From positions 1-19,849 of the forward strand of contig JAKIUB010000037.1 in the NCBI GenBank assembly GCA_021647745.1: DNA of 19,849 nt. Direction: 5' to 3'. The position numbers and the translations under genes were made by a program. The DNA comes from Paracoccaceae bacterium (lineage in GTDB: Bacteria; Pseudomonadota; Alphaproteobacteria; Rhodobacterales; Rhodobacteraceae). Below are positions 15,755-19,849 of this stretch, in pieces. How positions within the stretch are numbered: position 1 is the first letter of the stretch; the number at the start of each line of letters is the position of its first letter. The notes under the pieces were generated by a model. That model searched no databases. It was not told the DNA's origin and saw only the letters and a program-made list of their open reading frames with translations.

Positions 15755-15829
15755 TGGTGCCCGGGGGTGGATTTGAACCACCGACACGAGGATTTTCAGT
15801 CCACTGCTCTACCCCTGAGCTACCCGGGC
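15755..15829 (-). tRNA. tRNA-Phe (anticodon GAA), CCA encoded
   Basis: On the minus strand acceptor GCCCGGG (15829-15823) pairs with CCCGGGC (15765-15759), followed by A and an encoded CCA ending at 15755. The anticodon loop is CTGAAAA, giving GAA, and the T arm has GGTTCAAATCC. Length is 75. It stands alone between acuI (139 bases away, nothing recognised between) and yacG. Confidence 0.96.
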
Positions 15830-15859
15830 ACGGGTTGGCCAATGGCCTTGGGTGAGGGC

Positions 15860-15888
15860 GTTTTAGGGGAGAATGGGGGGGCTGTCCA
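15860..15888 (-). promoter_or_regulatory. Candidate promoter of tRNA-Phe
   Basis: On the minus strand TGGACA (15888-15883) is followed after 17 bases by TAAAAC (15865-15860). It lies 30 bases before the mature tRNA 5' end. A good -35 with a moderate -10. Confidence 0.5.
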
Positions 15889-15926
15889 GCGCTTTATGCG
15901 ACAGGATACGCATTTTTACGCTGCCG

Positions 15927-16109
15927 CTATTGCAGCGGTTTTCGGGCGAGAAAATCGGCTAACTCTTCGGCTTCTTCCGGCTCTATTTCCTCTGCGGGGC
16001 TGGCGTAGCTGCCGTTGAGCCATTTGCCCAGATCCACATCAGCGCAGCGCCTGGAGCAAAACGGGCGATATCTTTGAGCCGTATCTTTGCTGCAAATCGG
16101 GCAACTCAT
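15927..16109 (-). CDS. yacG: DNA gyrase inhibitor YacG (small zinc protein)
   Basis: 60 aa starting MSCPICSKDTAQRYRPFCSR. The four zinc cysteines C3, C6, C18 and C22 and the following DVDLGKWLNGSYASP are the YacG hallmark, with an acidic tail EEIEPEEAEE. YacG binds GyrB and inhibits supercoiling in E. coli. The start overlaps the rng stop (ATGA), so translation is coupled. It closes the infA-maf-rng-yacG run usual in this family. Confidence 0.93.
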   Translation of the reverse strand: MSCPICSKDTAQRYRPFCSRRCADVDLGKWLNGSYASPAEEIEPEEAEELADFLARKPLQ

Positions 16110-17137
16110 GGTAGCACCAGCGGCAGGCGGCTACGTTTTCGCTGCAATTCCAGATGGCCAAGCGGGGTCCAGCCCGAAACCATGGTTTCAATGCTGTCTT
16201 TCTTGAAAGCGGCCTTGATTATCTGCTCGATCTGGCGGCGGTCCTTTTTTGCCAGAGGCGCAAAATCAACTGTGATTTGCCCGCCAAGCCCACGTAGGCG
16301 CAGAGCGCGGGGCAGGGCGCGGGCGGCTGAAATATTGGCCTTTAGCGCAGCGGCGGGGCTAAAATCGGCACCCGTGTTGATATCCACCGCCACCAATGCC
16401 CGGGTCGGCTCGACATACATATAGGCCGCCCCCTCCAGTATCACGCGGGGCGAGGCGAGCGCTTCGATATGTTGCCAGATATCGTAGCTTTCAAAGCAGC
16501 CATCGGTTTCGATAAAGTCGTCAGGTGGCGGGGTTGTCCACTCGCTCCACGCTTTAGTGCCTGCACTCGGAGGATCAAGCAGCAGCTGCGGTTCGGGGCT
16601 GGTATCAGCTATAATATCATTGCAAATAACCAGCATTTTCTCGATATCGTCCAATATATCCTCTGCCGGTTGCCCGTTGCAGGCCGAGCGCAATATCAGC
16701 CCGTGCGCGGTGCCCTCAAATGCCTCATGGGCCAGATCCAGCAGTCGCACCCGCTCCTCTTCATCACGGATCGAGCGTGCGACATTGATCCCCGGCGCTT
16801 CCGGGGTCACGATCACAAACCGGCTTTTGAACAGCAGGCGGGTCGAAACCGGCGGGGCTTTGCGGCCCTCGGCAAAACTGGCTACTTGCACAGTTAGTGC
16901 TTCGCCAGGCTTAATACCGCGTGTCTCTTTCAAAAAACCGCTCTGGCCATTGCCGAGCTTGAGCATGACCCCGTGCAGGCCTTTGAGCGGCCGGTCGGCA
17001 ATCGCGCGGTAGATCGCGCCGGGGCGGGGGGCGGTGCTATCGCTGTCGAGCAAAAAATCCTCGAGCTGGCCATCGACCATCAGCGCGGCGGCCTCCTGTC
17101 CGTTGATGTGGTCAACCAGTATCTGACGGCCCTTCAT
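16106..17137 (-). CDS. rng: Ribonuclease E/G family protein, short form
   Basis: The ATG at 17137-17135 has GGAG six bases upstream and overlaps the maf stop (ATGA), giving 343 aa starting MKGRQILVDHINGQEAAALM; the longer open frame to 17290 lies inside maf. An S1-like region spans about 35-100. The catalytic metal aspartates are D252 in VAVDINTG and D291 in ITVDFAPL, with the linking ALPRALRLRGLGGQ present. E. coli RNase G has 489 residues; this protein lacks the C-terminal CxxC zinc-link and small domain that join protomers into tetramers. It should still cleave single-stranded RNA in rRNA or mRNA processing. The immediately downstream gene encodes a CxxC zinc protein, YacG. Confidence 0.88.
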   Translation of the reverse strand: MKGRQILVDHINGQEAAALMVDGQLEDFLLDSDSTAPRPGAIYRAIADRPLKGLHGVMLKLGNGQSGFLKETRGIKPGEALTVQVASFAEGRKAPPVSTRLLFKSRFVIVTPEAPGINVARSIRDEEERVRLLDLAHEAFEGTAHGLILRSACNGQPAEDILDDIEKMLVICNDIIADTSPEPQLLLDPPSAGTKAWSEWTTPPPDDFIETDGCFESYDIWQHIEALASPRVILEGAAYMYVEPTRALVAVDINTGADFSPAAALKANISAARALPRALRLRGLGGQITVDFAPLAKKDRRQIEQIIKAAFKKDSIETMVSGWTPLGHLELQRKRSRLPLVLP

Positions 17138-17703
17138 GATGTGCTCCATAATTTGTAGCCGGCGCCGGTGAGCATATTGGCAGTCTCGCTCAAAGGCAGC
17201 CCAACCACGTTGCTGTAAGAGCCGTTGATCCACGGAATAAAGGCGGAGGCAAGGCCCTGAATACCGTAACCGCCAGCTTTTCCCTGCCATTCGCCCGAGG
17301 TAATGTAGGTGTTTATTTCCGGTTCGGAGAGGGGCTTGAAACGCACTGCGGTTTCTACCTGCCGCGCCCAGAGCTTTTCATCGAGGCGTAAGGCGACACC
17401 GGTTATGACCCGGTGCCGCCGCCCCGAAAGCAGGCGCAAGAAGCGCACGGCCTCGTCGGCGTCAGCCGGTTTTTCGAGTATCCGACGGCCCACGGCGACC
17501 ACGGTATCTGCGGCCAGTATCAGGCCTTCGGCTTGCACCGCGCGGGCCTTTTCCACACTTAAACGGCCAGCATATACCCGTGGCAGCTCGGCCTTGAGGG
17601 GTGTTTCGTCTATGCCGGCAGGGAGGATCTCATCAGGCACTACCCCGATTTGCGCGAGCAATTCGGCGCGGCGCGGGCTGGCTGAGGCCAGAATCAGTTT
17701 CAT
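17134..17703 (-). CDS. maf: Maf family nucleoside triphosphate pyrophosphatase
   Basis: 189 aa starting MKLILASASPRRAELLAQIG, the defining Maf N-terminus. Further motifs are ADTVVAVGRRILEKP with the catalytic aspartate, SGRRHRVITGVAL and GKAGGYGIQGLASAFI with INGSYSNVVGLPL. Maf proteins hydrolyse canonical or modified NTPs (dTTP/UTP or m7GTP) to the monophosphate, cleaning the nucleotide pool. The stop TGA overlaps the rng start, and infA ends 45 bases upstream. Confidence 0.94.
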   Translation of the reverse strand: MKLILASASPRRAELLAQIGVVPDEILPAGIDETPLKAELPRVYAGRLSVEKARAVQAEGLILAADTVVAVGRRILEKPADADEAVRFLRLLSGRRHRVITGVALRLDEKLWARQVETAVRFKPLSEPEINTYITSGEWQGKAGGYGIQGLASAFIPWINGSYSNVVGLPLSETANMLTGAGYKLWSTS

Positions 17704-17748
17704 TTATGCATTTCCGATACAAGGTTGAATGCGCAAACGAAACATGCG

Positions 17749-17967
17749 CTATTTAAAACGGTAGTTGATCCGCCCTTTGGACAGGTCATAAGGGGTCATT
17801 TCGACCTGCACCTTGTCACCCGCGAGCACGCGAATACGGTTTTTGCGCATTTTGCCTGCGGTATGGGCAATGATTTCATGGCCGTTCTCAAGCTCCACGC
17901 GGAAGGTCGCATTGGGCAAAAGCTCGATCACGACACCGGGAAATTCGAGAAGTTCTTCCTTGGCCAT
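17749..17967 (-). CDS. infA: Translation initiation factor IF-1
   Basis: The ATG at 17967-17965, with GGAG five bases upstream, gives the canonical 72 aa (MAKEELLEFPGVVIELLPNA at the start, SKGRINYRFK at the end). The S1/OB-fold sequence with HTAGKMRKNRIRVLAGDKV is nearly invariant for IF-1, which binds the ribosomal A site in initiation. A longer frame from 18015 is not used. It heads the infA-maf-rng-yacG run. The 202 bases to the next gene should hold its promoter, but I could not assign hexamers with confidence. Confidence 0.97.
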   Translation of the reverse strand: MAKEELLEFPGVVIELLPNATFRVELENGHEIIAHTAGKMRKNRIRVLAGDKVQVEMTPYDLSKGRINYRFK

Positions 17968-18169
17968 GTGGTCTCCAATCTGGTTTCGCACGAGGGACAG
18001 CCCCCCGCGCGGCATAGATGAGGCTATTTTGCCTGAATTTCAAGCCCAAAGCCGCGTGTGACGCCGATTTGGTGTGTTTTACCAGAATGGGCGTGGCTGA
18101 CAGGGCATAAAAAAGGCGCCGTTATACTTTGCATACCTGCTAAAATGCTCTGAAAGATGTGTGCATACC

Positions 18170-19153
18170 CTAGATGGAGAATGGGGGGATTCCCCCAAAG
18201 CACAAAAATGTTGGCCTTGGTCCCAGAGGTATCACACCGGTTGGGTTTATACCGGGGTGGCTACCGTAATAATGGGCTTTAATATGCTCCATATTTATTG
18301 TGTCTGCTACACTGGGCTGCAAGTATAGTCGTCGCAAATAGCCTGATAGCGCCGGGTAATCGGCTATCCGTCTCAGGTTGCATTTGAAATGCCCGACATA
18401 GACGGGGTCAAAACGCAACAGCGTGGTAAACAACCGCCAGTCGGCTTCGGTGATGGTATCGCCTGTTAGATAGCGTTGTCTGCCCAGTATTTCTTCCAGC
18501 CAGTCAAGACTTTCAAACAGAGGCACCACAGCTTCTTCATATGCGTTTTGGGTGCTGGCAAAGCCGGCCTTGTATACTCCGTTGTTTACGGTGGTATAAA
18601 TCCGTGCGTTGAGCGCATCAATCTCTTCGCGCAAAGCTGCTGGGTAATAATCCCCCGCCTGCGCGCCAACCCCGTCAAAAGCGCTGTTGAACATGCGGAT
18701 GATCTCTGAGGATTCGTTGGATACGATGGTTTTTTGCATCTTGTCCCACAGCACCGGCACGGTTACCCGCCCGGTATATTCAGGGTCAGCGGCGGTGTAG
18801 ACCTGATGCAAAAACCCAGCGTTATTCACCGGGTCTGCCACCACGCCGTCGCCTTCGGCAAAGCTCCAGCCGTTTTCCCCCATGTAAGGGTGCACCACCG
18901 AGACCGGAATCATCTCCGCCAGCCCCTTTAGCGCCCGAAAAACCATCGTGCGGTGCGCCCATGGGCAGGCATTGGAGATATAGAGATGATAGCGCCCCGC
19001 CTCGGCCTCAAAACCGCCCTTGCCACTTGGCCCGGCACGGCCATCTGCGGTGACCCAGTTGCGAAACTGTGACGGTTTGCGCTTGAAATGGCCCTTGGTG
19101 GCTTTGGTGTCATACCATTGATCCACCCATTTTCCTTCAACCAGTAATCCCAT
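18170..19153 (-). CDS. Glutathionyl-hydroquinone reductase (Xi-class GST, YqjG/EcM4 type)
   Basis: 327 aa starting MGLLVEGKWVDQWYDTKATK, with AGGAG before the ATG. The Xi-class hallmarks are present: YHLYISNACPWAHRT with catalytic C63, VHPYMGENGWSF, VTVPVLWDKMQKTIVSNESS, and the C-terminal domain LTGDTITEADWRLFTTLLRF, with a final RIADYPALSGYLRRLY. These enzymes use glutathione to reduce S-glutathionyl hydroquinones, protecting against quinones in aromatic or chloroaromatic breakdown. It lies nine bases downstream of the pirin gene and is probably co-transcribed. Downstream, GGCGCC followed by six T lies at about 18110-18122 of the complement but does not form an obvious hairpin. Confidence 0.93.
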   Translation of the reverse strand: MGLLVEGKWVDQWYDTKATKGHFKRKPSQFRNWVTADGRAGPSGKGGFEAEAGRYHLYISNACPWAHRTMVFRALKGLAEMIPVSVVHPYMGENGWSFAEGDGVVADPVNNAGFLHQVYTAADPEYTGRVTVPVLWDKMQKTIVSNESSEIIRMFNSAFDGVGAQAGDYYPAALREEIDALNARIYTTVNNGVYKAGFASTQNAYEEAVVPLFESLDWLEEILGRQRYLTGDTITEADWRLFTTLLRFDPVYVGHFKCNLRRIADYPALSGYLRRLYLQPSVADTINMEHIKAHYYGSHPGINPTGVIPLGPRPTFLCFGGIPPFSI

Positions 19154-19162
19154 GATACTCTC

Positions 19163-19849
19163 CTAAAACCGGCCTGATTTATAATCATCAAACGCCTGTA
19201 AAATCTCGGCGCGGGTGTTCATCACAAAAGGCCCGCCGCGCGCCACCGGCTCCTCCAGCCGCGCTCCGGCAATCAGCAAAAACCGCCCCTCGCCGCTGAG
19301 GGCCACACGCGAACCCTTTCCCAATATGCCGATATGTTTTTCGGGCACATCAGCGATTTCACCCTCGATCACATAGATAAACCCGTTATGCCCTTCCGGG
19401 ATTTCCTGATGAAAGCTGCCATTCAACGTCACATCAAGATAAAGCGGATTGGTTGCCGTGCCTTTCACCGCCCCGATTGTGCCCGCTGCCGTTTGCCCTG
19501 AGATCACCCGCACCGAGCCATCCGCAAACGCCTCCACCGGAATTTCATCCGCCGCAAACTCCTGATAAGCCGGGGCCAGCATTTTATCCTTGGCCGGCAG
19601 GTTTACCCATAGCTGAAACCCGTGCAGCAGCCCTTCCTCCTGCTCGGGCATTTCCGAGTGCAATATCCCGCGCCCGGCGGTCATCCACTGCACCCCGCCG
19701 GCCTCGATCACCCCTTCATGCCCGGCATTATCCCGGTGCCGCATCTTGCCCGCCATCATGTAGGTGACGGTCTCGAACCCCCGATGCGGGTGCTCGGGAA
19801 AGCCGCCGATATAATCACCGGGGTTATCGGATTCAAAGCTGTCGAGCAG
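19163..19849 (-). CDS. Pirin-family protein (partial, N-terminus beyond the right edge)
   Basis: 229 codons are open to the edge, beginning LLDSFESDNPGDYIGGFPEH. The pirin signature follows: PHRGFETVTYMMAGKMRHRD, then HEGVIEAGGVQWMTAGRGIL and HSEMP; the histidines and glutamate are the cupin metal ligands. The C-terminal cupin half holds GFIYVIEGEIADV and ends with YKSGRF. Some pirins oxidise quercetin-like compounds with Fe; others act as redox-sensing cofactors. Pairing with a glutathionyl-hydroquinone reductase suggests quinone or polyphenol detoxification. Internal ATGs exist, but the open frame and conserved motif upstream show the true start is outside. Confidence 0.93.
   Translation of the reverse strand: MLDSFESDNPGDYIGGFPEHPHRGFETVTYMMAGKMRHRDNAGHEGVIEAGGVQWMTAGRGILHSEMPEQEEGLLHGFQLWVNLPAKDKMLAPAYQEFAADEIPVEAFADGSVRVISGQTAAGTIGAVKGTATNPLYLDVTLNGSFHQEIPEGHNGFIYVIEGEIADVPEKHIGILGKGSRVALSGEGRFLLIAGARLEEPVARGGPFVMNTRAEILQAFDDYKSGRF

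Noticed and set aside
15755..15829. tRNA-Phe as a second island border
   Set aside because: Both sides are ordinary backbone genes of the same style, with no composition change and no repeat of the tRNA 3' end.
18110..18122. GGCGCC followed by six T on the minus strand as terminator of the GST gene
   Set aside because: A bare six-base palindrome cannot form a hairpin loop, and no longer stem was found around it.

Overview
The window looks like a chromosomal segment of a marine-type alphaproteobacterium of the Rhodobacteraceae/Roseobacteraceae group. The evidence is the gene order infA-maf-rng-yacG followed by tRNA-Phe, an AcuI-type acrylyl-CoA reductase, an OppDFABC-like importer beside two M20 peptidases, and tRNA genes with an encoded CCA. 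This is family recognition by reading only; no search was run. No gene-free stretch is longer than 300 bases.

Left edge (1-929): the 5'-nuclease end of a DNA polymerase I gene (minus strand, cut by the window edge) and a divergent small membrane protein with a C-terminal four-cysteine zinc ribbon. Both look planctomycete-like (Phycisphaerae style), unlike the rest of the window. This stretch is either transferred DNA or an assembly chimera.

Accessory defence block (930-3989): four genes in strictly alternating orientation, visibly AT-richer than the backbone. They are a small PD-(D/E)XK-type nuclease-like protein (minus), an Xre/HTH regulator (plus), a C5 cytosine DNA methyltransferase (minus) and a SacI-like type II restriction endonuclease (plus). 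A perfect 19-bp palindrome lies between nuclease and regulator. A perfect 10-bp-arm inverted repeat contains the stop codons of both regulator and methyltransferase. The endonuclease stop codon lies one base from the CCA end of a tRNA-Leu(UAA) gene, so the tRNA marks the island/backbone border.

Peptide module (4226-12480): a five-gene minus-strand operon encodes two ATPases, a periplasmic binding protein and two permeases (order D-F-A-B-C), with a strong hairpin after the binding-protein gene. Divergent from it are an ArgE-like deacetylase and a HipO-like amidohydrolase. The natural reading is import of peptides or N-acyl amino acids followed by cytoplasmic deacylation.

Acyl-CoA module (12585-15615): a small exported protein, then acyl-CoA dehydrogenase, a DinB-fold protein and AcuI, preceded by a promoter-like region with an inverted repeat.

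Housekeeping and right edge (15755-19849): tRNA-Phe(GAA), then the minus-strand run infA, maf, rng and yacG, with translational coupling maf/rng/yacG. At the right edge a pirin gene (cut by the window end) is followed by a glutathionyl-hydroquinone reductase gene.
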